A DNA stretch of 64,000 nt from Robbsia sp. KACC 23696 (GCF_039852015.1 NZ_CP156626.1:3382249-3446248), one strand, 5' to 3'; counted from the first letter of the stretch, positions 21,850 to 32,333 are shown. Notes: generated by a model not told the origin, from the letters alone. Program-made: numbers and translations.

Positions 21850-23346
21850 ATGACCGAAATCGAATTCCAATCGCTGGCCGCCGCAGGCTATAACCGCATT
21901 CCGATGGTCGCCGAGGCGCTTGCCGACCTGGAAACGCCGCTATCCGTCTACCTGAAGCTTGCCCAGCGCGAACGCCACGGCGCCAATTCCTATCTGCTCG
22001 AATCAGTCGTCGGCGGCGAACGCTTCGGGCGCTATTCGTTTATCGGCCTGCCCGCGCGTACGCTGTTGCGCACCAGCGGCACGCAGGTCGAAGTCGTCAC
22101 CGATGGCCAAGTCGTAGAGACATCGGACGCGAATCCGCTCGATTTCATCGAAACTTTCCAGAAACGGTTCAACGTGGCCCCGCGCCCCGGCCTGCCGCGC
22201 TTCGTCGGCGGCCTGGCCGGCTACTTCGCCTACGATGCGGTGCGTTATATGGAGCGCAAGCTCGCGCACTCGGCGCCCGCGTCGGACCCGCTGAATATGC
22301 CGGACATCCTGTTGCTGCTGACCGAGGAAGTCGCGGTCATCGACAACCTTGCCGGCAAGCTCTATCTGATCGTGCACGTCGATCCGGCGCGACCGGATGC
22401 CTATACCAATGGTCGTCGGCGCCTGCGTGAACTACGCGAGCGCCTGCGGGAACCGGTACAGGCGCCGGTCACATCGGCATCGGTCCGCACCGAAATCCAT
22501 CGCGAATTTGCAAAGACCGATTATCTGGCGGCCGTCCATCGCGCGAAGGAAGAAATCGAGGCAGGCGAATTGATGCAGGTCCAGGTCGGCCAACGCCTCG
22601 TGAAGCCGTTCCGCGATTCACCGCTGTCGCTGTACCGCGCGCTGCGTTCGCTGAACCCGTCGCCGTATATGTATTACTACAACTTCGGCGACTTCCACGT
22701 GGTGGGCGCTTCGCCGGAGATTCTGGTGCGTCAGGAGCCCCGCAACGACGAAAGGATCGTGACGATCAGACCGCTCGCCGGAACGCGGCCGCGCGGCGCC
22801 ACACCGGAAGCCGATGCGCAACTGGCAACGGAATTGCTCGCCGATCCGAAGGAGATCGCCGAGCACGTGATGCTGATCGATCTGGCTCGGAACGATGTGG
22901 GTCGCATCGCCCAGACCGGATCGGTGCAAGTCGTCGACAAGATGCAGATCGAGAAATATTCGCACGTGCAGCATATCGTCAGCGCCGTGGAAGGCACGCT
23001 GAAACCGGGCCTGTCGAATCTCGACGTGCTGCGGGCGACGTTCCCGGCCGGGACTTTGAGCGGTGCGCCGAAGGTTCGCGCGATGGAAATGATCGACGCC
23101 CTCGAACCGGTCAAGCGGGGGCTGTACGGCGGCGCCGTCGGCTATCTGTCGTTCTCCGGCGAAATGGACCTCGCCATCGCCATTCGCACCGGCATCATCA
23201 AGGACGGCAATCTCTATGTTCAGGCGGCAGCCGGCGTGGTCGCGGACTCGATTGCCGAATCCGAATGGCTGGAGACGGAGAACAAAGCACGCGCGGTGTT
23301 GCGCGCGGCCGAACGGGTGCAGGACGGATTGGACGGGGAGTACTGA
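21850..23346 (+). CDS. trpE: Anthranilate synthase component I
   Basis: TrpE makes anthranilate from chorismate, using ammonia supplied by TrpG, as the first step of tryptophan synthesis. The 498-aa protein has the N-terminal tryptophan-binding motif LLES (in [21 protein letters not shown]), so feedback inhibition by Trp is expected. The chorismate-binding domain contains [36 protein letters not shown] and [22 protein letters not shown] 21850 matches the family N-terminus; the longer frame is Arg-rich. It is the first gene of trpE-trpG-trpD-trpC, with one base separating its stop from the trpG ATG. Confidence 0.98.
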   Translation: MTEIEFQSLAAAGYNRIPMVAEALADLETPLSVYLKLAQRERHGANSYLLESVVGGERFGRYSFIGLPARTLLRTSGTQVEVVTDGQVVETSDANPLDFIETFQKRFNVAPRPGLPRFVGGLAGYFAYDAVRYMERKLAHSAPASDPLNMPDILLLLTEEVAVIDNLAGKLYLIVHVDPARPDAYTNGRRRLRELRERLREPVQAPVTSASVRTEIHREFAKTDYLAAVHRAKEEIEAGELMQVQVGQRLVKPFRDSPLSLYRALRSLNPSPYMYYYNFGDFHVVGASPEILVRQEPRNDERIVTIRPLAGTRPRGATPEADAQLATELLADPKEIAEHVMLIDLARNDVGRIAQTGSVQVVDKMQIEKYSHVQHIVSAVEGTLKPGLSNLDVLRATFPAGTLSGAPKVRAMEMIDALEPVKRGLYGGAVGYLSFSGEMDLAIAIRTGIIKDGNLYVQAAAGVVADSIAESEWLETENKARAVLRAAERVQDGLDGEY

Positions 23347-23347
23347 C

Positions 23348-23911
23348 ATGCTGCTGATGATCGACAACTACGATTCTTTTACGTACAACCTCGTGCAGTA
23401 CTTCGGTGAGCTGGGCGTGGACGTCCGCACGGTCCGAAACGACGAGATCACGCTCGGCGAAATCGCCGAGATGGCGCCCGACCAGATCTGCCTTTCGCCG
23501 GGCCCGAGCGATCCCAAGCACGCCGGCGTCACTTTGAACGTGCTGCACGAGTTTGCCGGCAAGCTGCCGATCCTCGGTGTCTGCCTGGGTCACCAGGCGA
23601 TCGGCGAGGCGTTCGGCGGCAAGGTGATTCGCGCCAAGACCGTGATGCACGGCAAGGTCAGCGAAATCGAAACCGATCAGCAAGGCGTCTTCACCGCGCT
23701 GCCGAAGCGCTTTATCGTCACCCGCTATCATTCTCTGGCGATCGAACGCGAAACGCTGCCCGATTGTCTGGCGATCAGCGCCGAGACCGCCGATGGCGAA
23801 ATCATGGGTGTGCGACACAAGTCGCTTCCGGTGGAAGGCGTGCAATTCCATCCGGAATCCATCCTGAGCGAACATGGCCACGCCTTGCTGCGTAATTTCG
23901 TGCAGCGCTGA
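23348..23911 (+). CDS. trpG: Anthranilate synthase component II (glutamine amidotransferase)
   Basis: TrpG hydrolyses glutamine and channels ammonia to TrpE; in many bacteria without a separate pabA it also serves p-aminobenzoate synthase. The 187-aa class-I amidotransferase has the catalytic Cys in [16 protein letters not shown], the His-Glu pair in VQFHPES and the N-terminal [22 protein letters not shown] 23348 follows the trpE stop by one base, giving translational coupling. Length is standard. It is followed by 78 bp before trpD. Confidence 0.98.
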   Translation: MLLMIDNYDSFTYNLVQYFGELGVDVRTVRNDEITLGEIAEMAPDQICLSPGPSDPKHAGVTLNVLHEFAGKLPILGVCLGHQAIGEAFGGKVIRAKTVMHGKVSEIETDQQGVFTALPKRFIVTRYHSLAIERETLPDCLAISAETADGEIMGVRHKSLPVEGVQFHPESILSEHGHALLRNFVQR

Positions 23912-23989
23912 CCGCCTCGCCGCCGACGTCCGCCCCGACGCCGGGGCGTGCGCGGCGCAATGCCACTTTGAATTCGGAATAGACATCGC

Positions 23990-25042
23990 ATGAACGACGC
24001 CTCCACTGCCACCGCCATCAGTCCGCACGAAGCGCTGCAGCGTACGATCGAACACCGCGAGCTGTTCTTCGACGAGATGGTGCATTTGATGCGCCTGATC
24101 ATGCGCGGCGAGATCGCGCCCGAAATGTGCGCCGCGCTCTTGACCGGGCTGCGCGTCAAAAAAGAAACCATCGGCGAAATCACCGCCGCCGCCACCGTGA
24201 TGCGCGAACTGGCGCATCACGTGAAGGTCGACGATAAATCGCATTTCGTCGACATCGTCGGTACCGGCGGCGATGGCGTGCATACCTTCAACATCTCGAC
24301 GGCATCGATGTTCGTCGTGGCCGCTGCCGGCGCGAAGGTGGCCAAGCATGGCAATCGCAGCGTATCGAGCACCTCCGGCAGCGCCGATGTCCTCGAAGCG
24401 CTCGGCGTCAACCTCCATCTGAACCCGGAACAGGTCGCACAATCGATCGCAGCGACCGGCATCGGCTTCATGTTCGCGCCGAACCACCATCCGGCGATGA
24501 AGAACATCGCGCCGGTGCGCAAGGTCCTGGGCGTGCGAACGATCTTCAATATCCTCGGCCCGCTGACAAACCCGGCCGACGCACCCAACCAGTTGATGGG
24601 GGTGTTTCATCAAGACCTGGTCGGCATCCAGGTGCGCGTCATGCAAAGGCTGGGTGCCAAGCACGTGCTGGTGGTACACAGTCGTGACGGCATGGACGAG
24701 ATCTCATTGGGCGCCCCGACGCTGGTCGGTGAACTGATCGACGATGAAATCCGCGAATATGAGATTCACCCCGAGGACTTCGGGCTGCAGATGACGTCGA
24801 ACCGATCGATTCGTGTCGGTAGCGCGGCAGAATCGCAGACGATGTTGCGACAGGCTCTGGCCGATACGCCAGGTGCGGCGCGCGATATCGTCTTGCTCAA
24901 TGCCGGCGCCGCGCTCTATGCGGCCGGCGTGGCGGTGTCGATTTCCGAAGGCATCGATCGCGCGCGTGAAGCGCTGTCGAGCGGCGCCGCACTACGTAAG
25001 GTCCAGGCACTGGTGGACTTCACGCAATCCTGCAAAGGCTGA
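23990..25042 (+). CDS. trpD: Anthranilate phosphoribosyltransferase
   Basis: TrpD transfers the phosphoribosyl group of PRPP to anthranilate. The 350-aa protein has the PRPP-binding motif [15 protein letters not shown], the [21 protein letters not shown] stretch and the anthranilate-site segment [35 protein letters not shown]. The DGMDEIS metal-binding motif follows. Length and domain order are normal for a stand-alone enzyme not fused to TrpG. It is followed by trpC after 7 bp. Confidence 0.98.
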   Translation: MNDASTATAISPHEALQRTIEHRELFFDEMVHLMRLIMRGEIAPEMCAALLTGLRVKKETIGEITAAATVMRELAHHVKVDDKSHFVDIVGTGGDGVHTFNISTASMFVVAAAGAKVAKHGNRSVSSTSGSADVLEALGVNLHLNPEQVAQSIAATGIGFMFAPNHHPAMKNIAPVRKVLGVRTIFNILGPLTNPADAPNQLMGVFHQDLVGIQVRVMQRLGAKHVLVVHSRDGMDEISLGAPTLVGELIDDEIREYEIHPEDFGLQMTSNRSIRVGSAAESQTMLRQALADTPGAARDIVLLNAGAALYAAGVAVSISEGIDRAREALSSGAALRKVQALVDFTQSCKG

Positions 25043-25049
25043 AAGCACA

Positions 25050-25856
25050 ATGTCGAACATTCTTGAAAAAATCGTTGCCGTCAAACGCGAGGAAATCGCG
25101 GCCGCCCAGGCGAGCGTGCCCTTCGCCGAACTGCGCCTGACGGCCGAATCGCGCGATCCGGCCGACGCCCGCGACTTCGTCGGTGCATTACGCGCGAAAC
25201 AGGCCGCCGGTCTCCCGGCGATCATCGCCGAAGTCAAGAAGGCCAGTCCGTCGAAAGGCGTGATCCGCGAGCATTTCGTTCCCGCCGATATCGCGCGATC
25301 CTATGCATCGAATGGGGCCGCCTGTCTGTCCGTGCTGACCGATGTGCAATTCTTTCAGGGAGGAATGCCCTACCTGAAACAGGCGCGCGCCGCGTGCAAC
25401 CTGCCCGTACTGCGTAAGGATTTCATCGTCGACGCCTACCAGGTGCTGGAAGCGAAAGCGATGGGCGCGGACTGCATCCTGTTGATCGCCGCGATCCTCA
25501 GCGCCGAACAGATGCAGGATCTGGAGGCGCTGGCCCTGTCGCTCGGTCTCGCGGTGCTCGTCGAGATTCACGGCCGCGACGAGTTGGCCGCCGCGCTGAC
25601 CTTGAAGACGCCGCTGCTCGGCATCAACAACCGCGATCTGCGCACCTTCGACGTGTCGTTGCGTACGACCTTGGACATGCTTGCTGATTTGCCGGAAGAC
25701 CGGCTGGTGATCACCGAGTCGGGTATCGCGAATCATGACGACGTCACGCTGCTGCGAAACAGCGGTGTCCCGGGATTCCTGATCGGCGAAGCGTTCATGC
25801 GCGCGCCGGAACCGGGCGTCGAACTGGCGCGCCTGTTCTTTGCATCGCAACACTGA
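25050..25856 (+). CDS. trpC: Indole-3-glycerol phosphate synthase
   Basis: TrpC closes the indole ring from CdRP. The 268-aa TIM-barrel protein starts [16 protein letters not shown] and has the conserved [68 protein letters not shown] and LVITESGI segments. The catalytic Lys and Glu residues are therefore in place. It is a stand-alone enzyme, not fused to TrpF, as usual in betaproteobacteria. ATG 25050 is chosen by family alignment; the long upstream frame lies within trpD. The next gene starts 16 bp downstream. Confidence 0.98.
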   Translation: MSNILEKIVAVKREEIAAAQASVPFAELRLTAESRDPADARDFVGALRAKQAAGLPAIIAEVKKASPSKGVIREHFVPADIARSYASNGAACLSVLTDVQFFQGGMPYLKQARAACNLPVLRKDFIVDAYQVLEAKAMGADCILLIAAILSAEQMQDLEALALSLGLAVLVEIHGRDELAAALTLKTPLLGINNRDLRTFDVSLRTTLDMLADLPEDRLVITESGIANHDDVTLLRNSGVPGFLIGEAFMRAPEPGVELARLFFASQH

Positions 25857-25872
25857 CGGGACGACTGGCCGG

Positions 25873-26637
25873 ATGGCGATCGAAAAAGAAATGAAGCTGG
25901 CGCTGGGTGGCGCCCAGCCGGAAGCACTGGCACAGTGGCTGCGCCAGGTGGTGGTGGAAGGCGCGGCGACGGACGCGTCGCAGGGGGCAGCGGACGGCTC
26001 CGCCAGCTTCCCGCTGCAAAACATTTATTACGACACGCCAGCGCTGGATCTCGCCCGCACGCGCATTGCCTTACGCTTGCGTTTGGCGCCACGCGGCTGG
26101 CTGCAGACGCTGAAGACGGCTGGCAAATCGGTTGACGGTTTGCACGCACGGGGCGAATGGGAAATGCCGGTGGCAGGGCCCGCACTCGATCTCGACGCAT
26201 TGCGCGCCGCTTGCGACGACCCCGAAGCGCTTTCCGCCCTGCAGGCCTTCCACGATGCAGGAATCCCATTGATCCCGGTGTTCCGCACCGATTTCAACCG
26301 GACCGTCTGGCACGTCCGGAGCGGCGGCGCGCGCATCGAAGTGGCTTTGGATCAAGGGAAAGTCTTCGTGCCGGACGCCGGTGCCGATGCCGAAACCGCC
26401 ATCGACGAAATCGAGCTCGAATTGCAAGGTGGTGACGGTAACGATAGCGAGAACGAAGCAGCCTTGATCGGTTTTGCCGATCGGCTAAGAGCGGCGTTCC
26501 CGAGCTTGCGCGCGGACGACACGTCGAAAGCCGCGCGCGGTTATACCTTGTTCGCATCGGTTCAAGCAGCGCGGCAAACGACGTCCGCCTCCTTGGCGCG
26601 CGACGAAAGCGGCAAGCACACAGGCGGAGCGGCATGA
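25873..26637 (+). CDS. CYTH domain protein (inorganic triphosphatase-like)
   Basis: CYTH enzymes hydrolyse triphosphates inside a beta-tunnel; several bacterial members, such as E. coli YgiF, act on inorganic triphosphate. The 254-aa product begins with the ExExK signature (EKEMK at residues 4-8). It carries the alternating charged strands expected of the tunnel: YYDTPALDLARTRIALRLR, GWLQTLKTAG, GEWEMPV, FRTDFNRTVW, ARIEVALDQGKV and AIDEIELELQGG. No C-terminal CHAD domain is present. I chose ATG 25873 because the signature follows directly. It sits 16 bp after trpC and overlaps ung by 4 bp, so it is in the trp transcript although unrelated to tryptophan. Confidence 0.85.
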   Translation: MAIEKEMKLALGGAQPEALAQWLRQVVVEGAATDASQGAADGSASFPLQNIYYDTPALDLARTRIALRLRLAPRGWLQTLKTAGKSVDGLHARGEWEMPVAGPALDLDALRAACDDPEALSALQAFHDAGIPLIPVFRTDFNRTVWHVRSGGARIEVALDQGKVFVPDAGADAETAIDEIELELQGGDGNDSENEAALIGFADRLRAAFPSLRADDTSKAARGYTLFASVQAARQTTSASLARDESGKHTGGAA

Positions 26638-27383
26638 TGCAGGACGTCCTCGAACCGACGCCGCTTGCGACGCAATTCGACGCGCTACCGGCGGGATGGC
26701 GGGCCTGTCTCGCGGATTTTCTCGCCAGTGACGCTTACCCGCGCCTCTGCCAGTTCGTCGATGGCGAACGCGCTGCCGGAAAGACAATCTATCCCGCCGA
26801 TCCGTTTCGCGCCTTGACCTTGATGGGCGCCGATCAGGTGCGTGTCGTGATTCTGGGGCAGGACCCGTATCACGGAGAAGACCACGGCATCCCGCAAGCG
26901 CATGGCTTGGCGTTCTCGGTACCGCCCGGGGTGCGTCCGCCGCCATCCCTGCGCAATATCTGCAAGGAAATCAGTGCGGAGTTCGGTCACCCGCCGCCAA
27001 AGCAAGGTTGCCTGGACCATTGGGCACGCCAAGGCGTCCTGTTGCTGAACACGGTGTTGACGGTGGAAAAGGCCAATGCCGCGAGTCATGCGAAACGCGG
27101 CTGGGAGCAATGCACCGATGCCCTGATCGCGCATCTCGGCGCGAGCCCGACACCCTTGGTCTTCCTGCTGTGGGGCGCCCATGCGCAAGCGAAGCGCGCG
27201 CTGCTGGCGCGACATGCACAGCATCTGGTATTGGAAGCACCGCACCCCTCGCCGCTATCGGCACATCGGGGATTTCTGGGATGCGGCCACTTTGGGGAGG
27301 CGAATCGCTTCCTGACCGAGCACGGCCTGGCCCCGATCGATTGGTCGATTCCCGCAGTGGAAAGCAACGGCGCCTTGTTCTGA
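26634..27383 (+). CDS. ung: Uracil-DNA glycosylase
   Basis: Ung removes uracil from DNA to start base-excision repair. The 249-aa protein has the water-activating motif VVILGQDPYHGEDH (catalytic Asp), LLLNTVLTVE, the FLLWGAHAQAK strand and the DNA-intercalation loop HPSPLSAHRGFLGCGHF with its catalytic His. All family-1 motifs are intact. Two ATGs occur in a row at 26634; the first overlaps the CYTH stop (ATGA). It is the last gene of the trp-containing operon and converges with azoR. Confidence 0.98.
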   Translation: MMQDVLEPTPLATQFDALPAGWRACLADFLASDAYPRLCQFVDGERAAGKTIYPADPFRALTLMGADQVRVVILGQDPYHGEDHGIPQAHGLAFSVPPGVRPPPSLRNICKEISAEFGHPPPKQGCLDHWARQGVLLLNTVLTVEKANAASHAKRGWEQCTDALIAHLGASPTPLVFLLWGAHAQAKRALLARHAQHLVLEAPHPSPLSAHRGFLGCGHFGEANRFLTEHGLAPIDWSIPAVESNGALF

Positions 27384-27390
27384 CGCGGAA

Positions 27391-27438
27391 ACGAAAACGG
27401 CACAGCGGAATTCCCCATAGGAAACCCCGCTGTGCCGT
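27391..27438 (-). terminator. Terminator between ung and azoR
   Basis: A perfect 12-bp inverted repeat, ACGGCACAGCGG (27397-27408) and CCGCTGTGCCGT (27427-27438), spans an 18-nt loop. On the minus strand it is followed by TTTTCGTTT, so it should terminate azoR. On the plus strand there is no T-run, but the stem may still help end the ung transcript. Confidence 0.75.
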
Positions 27439-27469
27439 ACCGCCGGGCAAACCCGGTTATACCCTTCCC

Positions 27470-28069
27470 TTACAGCGCCGCGATCGCCTCACGCGCGCTC
27501 GACAGTGCCAGCGCTGCCGCGTCCGGGCCCATCGCGAAGCCTTCCGCGTAGACGAAGGTCACATCGGTCATGCCCAGGAAACCCAGGAACATCTTCAGGT
27601 ACGGCGTCTGCACGTCCATCGGCGTACCCGTGTATTTGCCGCCGCGCGCGGCAACGATATAGACCTTCTTGCCCTTGACCAAACCTTCCGGCGTGCCTTC
27701 GGTCGTGTAGCGGAAAGTCACGCCAGCACGCGCGATAAAGTCGAAATAGCCCTTCAGCTGTGTCGAATCGGCGAAGTTATACAGCGGCGCGCCGATCACG
27801 ACGACGTCGGCGGCTTGCAGCTCTTCGATCAGTGCGTCGCTGCGCGCGATGATTTCCTTCTGCGCGTCGTTACGCGACTCGGCCGGCGTGAAAAAAGCGC
27901 CGAGGATGGCGTCGCTCAAAACCGGCAGGTTCGTCGACAGCAGATCGCGCACGACGACGTTCGCGCCAGCGTGCTTCTTTTGCAGATGTGCGGTGGCTTC
28001 CGTGGCCAACAGCGTCGAGTTGGCGCCTTGCGAGCGGGCTGCGCCGTTAATTTGCAGAATCGTGGTCAT
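27470..28069 (-). CDS. azoR: FMN-dependent NADH:quinone oxidoreductase / azoreductase
   Basis: AzoR-type flavodoxin-fold enzymes reduce quinones and azo compounds with NADH and FMN, and often protect against electrophile stress. The 199-aa product starts [22 protein letters not shown] (FMN phosphate loop) and has [37 protein letters not shown] and IVAARGGKY, which are family hallmarks. ATG 28069 is preceded by AAGGGAAA; the longer frame lies in the regulatory spacer. It is divergent from a LysR-family gene at 28281, and paired dyads lie between them, so it is probably that regulator's target. Confidence 0.93.
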   Translation of the reverse strand: MTTILQINGAARSQGANSTLLATEATAHLQKKHAGANVVVRDLLSTNLPVLSDAILGAFFTPAESRNDAQKEIIARSDALIEELQAADVVVIGAPLYNFADSTQLKGYFDFIARAGVTFRYTTEGTPEGLVKGKKVYIVAARGGKYTGTPMDVQTPYLKMFLGFLGMTDVTFVYAEGFAMGPDAAALALSSAREAIAAL

Positions 28070-28205
28070 GATGTTTCCCTTCCAAAAGGTGCACGTCATA
28101 CGGGGAGATCGATCGCCGGTTGCGCAGTGCGCCCGCCGCGGCCCTTTATGGGATGGCGGCGCGCCGTGCGCCCGCGGCAAATCGTGATGTTGCCCATTGT
28201 AGGGC

Positions 28206-28262
28206 TTGCCGTTTTTGGCACAAGTCGAAAATTTGGGTAACATTGTCCTGTTTTTGGGACAA
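28206..28262. promoter_or_regulatory. Two related dyads between azoR and the LysR gene
   Basis: TTGCCGTTTTTGGCACAA (28206-28223) and TTGTCCTGTTTTTGGGACAA (28243-28262) share the pattern TTG-C-C...TTTTTGG-ACAA. Each is an imperfect inverted repeat, and their left edges lie 37 bp apart, about 3.5 helical turns. This is the arrangement expected for the recognition and activation sites of a LysR-type regulator at a divergent promoter. The second site ends 5 bp before the AAGGAG ribosome-binding site of the regulator gene, so autorepression is likely. Confidence 0.6.
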
Positions 28263-28280
28263 CAGCCAAGGAGCTCGCCG

Positions 28281-29501
28281 ATGGCCCTCATGGACGATTT
28301 GAACGACATGTTGGTGTTCGCCGAGGTGGCGCGCGCCGGTAGCCTGACCGCCGCCGGCGCCGTGCTGGGCATGCCCAAAACCACCGTCAGCCGGCGCCTG
28401 GCAAAGCTGGAGCAGCGCCTCGGCACCCGCCTGCTGGACAAGACGACGCGCCGCCTCGAATTGACCGAGGTCGGCGAAGCCTATCTCGAACATTGCCTGC
28501 CCATTCTCGAAGATGTGGAAACGGCGCGCGATTTCGCCTCGCAACTGGCGCAGCGACCGCGGGGGCTGCTGCGTATTTCCGCACCGCCGGACTTCTCGGA
28601 GCATTGGTTGGCGGGACCGTTGGCCGGTTTCAGCACGCGCTATCCGGAAGTGACGCTGGAATTCGACCTTAGTGCGCGTCACGTCGATCTGATTGGTGAG
28701 CGTATCGATATCGCGATTCGTGCCGGGCATCTGACGGACTCCACCTTGATCGCGCGCCAGTTGGGCCTGATGACGCGCTCCCTGTATGCGAGCCGGGCCT
28801 ATCTGGAACGGGAAGGGCGCCCGGAAACACCCGACGATCTGGCGCGCCATCGCTTCGTGTTGCTGCGCGGCGCGCGCAAGGTCCATGACCGCGATACGTT
28901 GACGCGTGGCCGGCAGACGGCCGAACTGAAAATGCGCGGCCGCGTGGAGGCAAACAGCCTGACGATGGTTCGGGAGCTGGTGGCCGCAGGGGCCGGTATT
29001 TCAGTGCTTCCCGACGCCATGACGGGAGAGCAACGGCAGCGGCATGAATTGGAACGCGTGCTGCCCGATTGGCAACTGCCCAGCACGCCCGTGTATCTGG
29101 TGACGCCGTCGCGACGCTTCGTGCCGCGCAAGACGCAGGCTTTCATCGAATACATCACCGAGATCGAACCGATGTGCCGCGCCATCGAGCGGGCGAGCCT
29201 CGGGCAGCCGGTGACGTCGCCGGAGAACGCTGCGCCGCGTTCATCGGATCCCGCCCCGCCCTATCCGGTCCTCGATGCCGTCACCGATCTCAAAGGCGCC
29301 GCGGCGATCGCGGGACTGTCGTGCGACGACGTTGGCAAGTCGCCGTTTCACCGCCGCACGATGCCGGACTTCGGTGGCGACGCGTTGATCGCCGGAGCGT
29401 CCTCGGACGCTGAAACCGGGCACGTTCGACAAGCACCGCAAGTATCGCAGGCCGGGGAACGCTCAGTCGACGTTGCCGACGTCGGTGACGACCTTCCCTA
29501 G
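28281..29501 (+). CDS. LysR-family transcriptional regulator with C-terminal extension
   Basis: The N-terminal winged helix ([60 protein letters not shown]) and the LysR substrate-binding domain (about residues 90-298) are complete and resemble the subfamily often found next to quinone or azoreductases. ATG 28281 follows AAGGAG at 28268-28273. The protein is 406 aa, whereas the family is usually near 300. The last 105 or so residues (from [13 protein letters not shown]) are Ala/Asp-rich with no fold I recognise, and they overlap the convergent M61 peptidase gene by 39 bp. Loss of the original stop is the simplest reading. It probably regulates azoR and itself. Confidence 0.9.
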   Translation: MALMDDLNDMLVFAEVARAGSLTAAGAVLGMPKTTVSRRLAKLEQRLGTRLLDKTTRRLELTEVGEAYLEHCLPILEDVETARDFASQLAQRPRGLLRISAPPDFSEHWLAGPLAGFSTRYPEVTLEFDLSARHVDLIGERIDIAIRAGHLTDSTLIARQLGLMTRSLYASRAYLEREGRPETPDDLARHRFVLLRGARKVHDRDTLTRGRQTAELKMRGRVEANSLTMVRELVAAGAGISVLPDAMTGEQRQRHELERVLPDWQLPSTPVYLVTPSRRFVPRKTQAFIEYITEIEPMCRAIERASLGQPVTSPENAAPRSSDPAPPYPVLDAVTDLKGAAAIAGLSCDDVGKSPFHRRTMPDFGGDALIAGASSDAETGHVRQAPQVSQAGERSVDVADVGDDLP

Positions 29502-31457
29502 CCAGGCATCGAAGCGTTGCCGAGCCGCTGCCGCGTGATCGACGTCGGTTGCGACGTCGGTTGCGGTTTCAGCCGCTTCTGCCGTAATGTCGTCCGCGAC
29601 CTTGCCAGCCTTGTCGCTTGACGGCTTCGTGCGCTGCAGCGCGTATTCGGTGACCTCCGGCGCGTCGAGCGTCAGTTCGCAGACCCGTAATTGATCGCGC
29701 CGGAATGCGTGTAGCGTCACCGTGACGCCAGGGCGGTAGCGTGACAGCAGCGCTTCCAGGTTCGAGCCGGTGACGCGATAGCCGTCGAGCGCGATCAACA
29801 CATCACCTGCCGACAGGCCGGCATTGCGCGCGGCGCCACCATCATGGACCACCGCCAGCGTGGCGTCTCCGCCGCCCTTGACCCGGGCGCCGATCGACAC
29901 CGACTGCTTCCCCTTCACCGGCGAGAGCGTCACACCGAACGGCTTCAGGAGTGCCGCCAGCGGCAAGTCTTCGGTCCCTTCGACCGCAAAGGCATGGAGT
30001 TCGCTCAGATCGACGCCCGTGGCTTCCTCGATCAACGGTACGATCTCGTCGGGGCGCACGCCCCGGCCGCCTTCTTTCGTATAAAAGGCCTGGCCATAGC
30101 GCTGCCAGAGCAGGCGCATTACATCGTCTAGCGAATGCGCGCCCTCACTGTGCAGACGGATCGTCAAGTCGAAAGCCAGCGCCACCAGCGATCCCTTCGT
30201 GTAGTAGCTGACGATCGCGTTGGCTGCGTTTTCGTCTTGCCGGTAGTACTTGGTCCAGGCATCGAAAGAACTTTGCGCGACGCTTTGCTTCAGCCGTCCG
30301 CTATTGCGCAGCACGCCGCCGACGGTCTTGCCGACGAGCTTCAGATAGTCCTCGTCTCCGATCACGCCAGCGCGGACCAACATCAGGTCATCGTAGTAGG
30401 ACGTGAAACCCTCGAACAGCCAGAGCAGCGGCGTATAGCACTCTTCGTGCAGGTCATACGGCGCGAAAACGTCGGGTTTGATGCGCTTGACGTTCCAGGT
30501 GTGGAAATACTCGTGGCTGCACAGTCCGAGATAGGTGCGATAGCCGTCCGACATCGGCGCATCCGACGGTTCGTCGACGACCGGAAAGTCGCTGCGTTTG
30601 GCCACCAGCGCGGTGGAGGCGCGGTGTTCCAAGCCGCCATAGCCATCTGCCGTGGCCATTGTCATGAAGACATAGCGAGACATCGGCGCGCGGCGGGTTT
30701 CAGGCTCGAACAGGGCAATCTGCGCTTCGCAGATGCGGGTCAAATCGTGCGTCAGTCGATCCATATCGAGACGCGGCACGCCACCGCTGATCACGACGTC
30801 GTGTGACACGCCATGCGCATCGAAACTGGCCAGATCGAATTCGCCCAGCGTCACCGGATGATCGACCAGTTCGTCGTAGTCATCGGCCTCATATAGACCG
30901 AATCCGTAGCGAGCCGTCCCCTCGGCTTCGCGTAGGGCGGTGGCCACGCGCCAGTTGGCGAAGGGATCGGCGACGGACGCCACGACAGAAGAAGACGCTT
31001 GCGATACCCGTGTGCCATCGGATGCGGTCGTGCTGGATGCCGCGCCCTGCGGCCGGATGATCTCGACGAGACAGCGCGCCGATTCGCGCCCTTCGACCGC
31101 CAGAAACACGCTGGTGCCGTTGAAGAAACCAACGTGCTGGTCGAGATGGGCGCTTCGGACCGAGAGGTCCCAGGCATAGATCTGGTAATGCAGCGTCACG
31201 CTGCGCCCCGGCGCCTGCGGCGCGCATTGCCAGCGATCCTTGCGGGTTTGCGTGATGGGCACGGTCGCGCCGCTGTCGTCTTCCGCGCGCAGCGTGACGA
31301 TGTTCCGCGCGAACTCGCGGATCATATAGCTACCGGGAATCCACGCCGGCAGATAGACCGCCTGCCCTGCAGGATCTGGATCGGCGATCGTCAATGTGAC
31401 GTCGAACAGGTGCGCGGCGGCGTGGTCCGCGCGGATGCCGTAACGTATCGTGCTCAT
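29463..31457 (-). CDS. M61 family metallopeptidase with PDZ domain
   Basis: This resembles M61 glycyl-aminopeptidase-like proteins, zinc peptidases with gluzincin folds. The 664-aa protein has an N-terminal beta domain (YLPAWIPGSYMIREFARNI, typical of M61), the zinc motif HEYFHTWNVKR (His315, His319) with its downstream glutamate region (LLWLFEGFTSYYDDLML) and a PDZ domain near residues 520-590 (AARNAGLSAGDVLIALDGYRV). No signal peptide is visible, so it looks cytoplasmic. The C-terminus has an Ala/Thr-rich stretch. It converges with the LysR gene, whose 3' end it overlaps by 39 bp. Confidence 0.9.
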   Translation of the reverse strand: MSTIRYGIRADHAAAHLFDVTLTIADPDPAGQAVYLPAWIPGSYMIREFARNIVTLRAEDDSGATVPITQTRKDRWQCAPQAPGRSVTLHYQIYAWDLSVRSAHLDQHVGFFNGTSVFLAVEGRESARCLVEIIRPQGAASSTTASDGTRVSQASSSVVASVADPFANWRVATALREAEGTARYGFGLYEADDYDELVDHPVTLGEFDLASFDAHGVSHDVVISGGVPRLDMDRLTHDLTRICEAQIALFEPETRRAPMSRYVFMTMATADGYGGLEHRASTALVAKRSDFPVVDEPSDAPMSDGYRTYLGLCSHEYFHTWNVKRIKPDVFAPYDLHEECYTPLLWLFEGFTSYYDDLMLVRAGVIGDEDYLKLVGKTVGGVLRNSGRLKQSVAQSSFDAWTKYYRQDENAANAIVSYYTKGSLVALAFDLTIRLHSEGAHSLDDVMRLLWQRYGQAFYTKEGGRGVRPDEIVPLIEEATGVDLSELHAFAVEGTEDLPLAALLKPFGVTLSPVKGKQSVSIGARVKGGGDATLAVVHDGGAARNAGLSAGDVLIALDGYRVTGSNLEALLSRYRPGVTVTLHAFRRDQLRVCELTLDAPEVTEYALQRTKPSSDKAGKVADDITAEAAETATDVATDVDHAAAARQRFDAWLGKVVTDVGNVD

Positions 31458-31559
31458 AAAAGCATGATAGCCCGCACCTGGAAATTCGGCGAGCGCGGCA
31501 CTAGGCGATGTGATGCGCAGGCGCCCGGTCGGCGTTGACGCTACCCGTGCAGCGTGGCG

Positions 31560-32333
31560 TCAGCCTTTCTTCGTGCTGGCCTGCGCCGCCTTCAGTGCCT
31601 TTTCCAGATCGCCGCTTTCGACGGCGCCCGGCAGACGGTTGCCGTCGACGAGGAAGACGGTCGGCGTACCGGTCACGTTCATCGACTGGCCGATGACAAG
31701 ATTGCGTTGCAGCGCGGCCACATCGCAACTGCCGTCATTCGTCGGCGCCTGCTTACGCAGCATCCAGTTTTCCCAGGCTGCGCCACGATCCTTCGCGCAC
31801 CAGATCGACTTCGATTTCGCGATCGAATCGGGCGACAGAATCGGGAATAGGAAGGTATAGACGGTCACGTTGTCGACCTTCTGCAACGTCTCTTCCAGCT
31901 TATGACAATACGGGCAATGCGGATCGGAGAACACCGCGATTTTGCGCGCGCCGTTGCCGTGCACGACTTTCACCGCGTCCTGCAGCGGCAAAGACGCGAA
32001 GTCGATGCGATTGATCTGATCCATGCGTGCCTGGGTCAGGTCCGCGCCGGTGGTCGTATCGCGGATCGAGCCCAGCAGCACATACTGCCCGGTGGGGTCG
32101 CTATACAGAATCTGCTTGTCGACGGTCACCTCGTACAAGCCCTGAATCGGCGCCTTTCGAATATCGCTGATTTTGGCTTGTGGCCCCAAACGCTGCTGCA
32201 AGGTTTTCAGCAGCGCATCGGCCTTGGCGTCGGTATCGGCGTGCGCGTTTAGCGACAGCCCCGTCGCCAAAGCCAGGATCAGGGCAGCGCCCACTCGACG
32301 GGCAGCCATTCGGCCTGGGATCAAAACAGTCAT
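31560..32333 (-). CDS. dsbC: Thiol:disulfide interchange protein DsbC
   Basis: DsbC isomerises wrong disulfides in periplasmic proteins and is kept reduced by DsbD. The 257-aa protein has a signal peptide (hydrophobic ALILALATGLSLNAHA, cleavage near residue 32), an N-terminal dimerisation domain (GLYEVTVDKQILYSDPTGQYVLLGSI) and a thioredoxin domain with active site CPYC (Cys140, Cys143). The cis-proline motif TGTPTVFLVDG is present. A second Cys pair (IWCAKD, GSCDV) matches the structural disulfide of DsbC. AAGGTGC precedes ATG 32333; an internal ATG eight codons later would also give a signal peptide. It follows the UbiH-family gene by 66 bp. Confidence 0.94.
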   Translation of the reverse strand: MTVLIPGRMAARRVGAALILALATGLSLNAHADTDAKADALLKTLQQRLGPQAKISDIRKAPIQGLYEVTVDKQILYSDPTGQYVLLGSIRDTTTGADLTQARMDQINRIDFASLPLQDAVKVVHGNGARKIAVFSDPHCPYCHKLEETLQKVDNVTVYTFLFPILSPDSIAKSKSIWCAKDRGAAWENWMLRKQAPTNDGSCDVAALQRNLVIGQSMNVTGTPTVFLVDGNRLPGAVESGDLEKALKAAQASTKKG

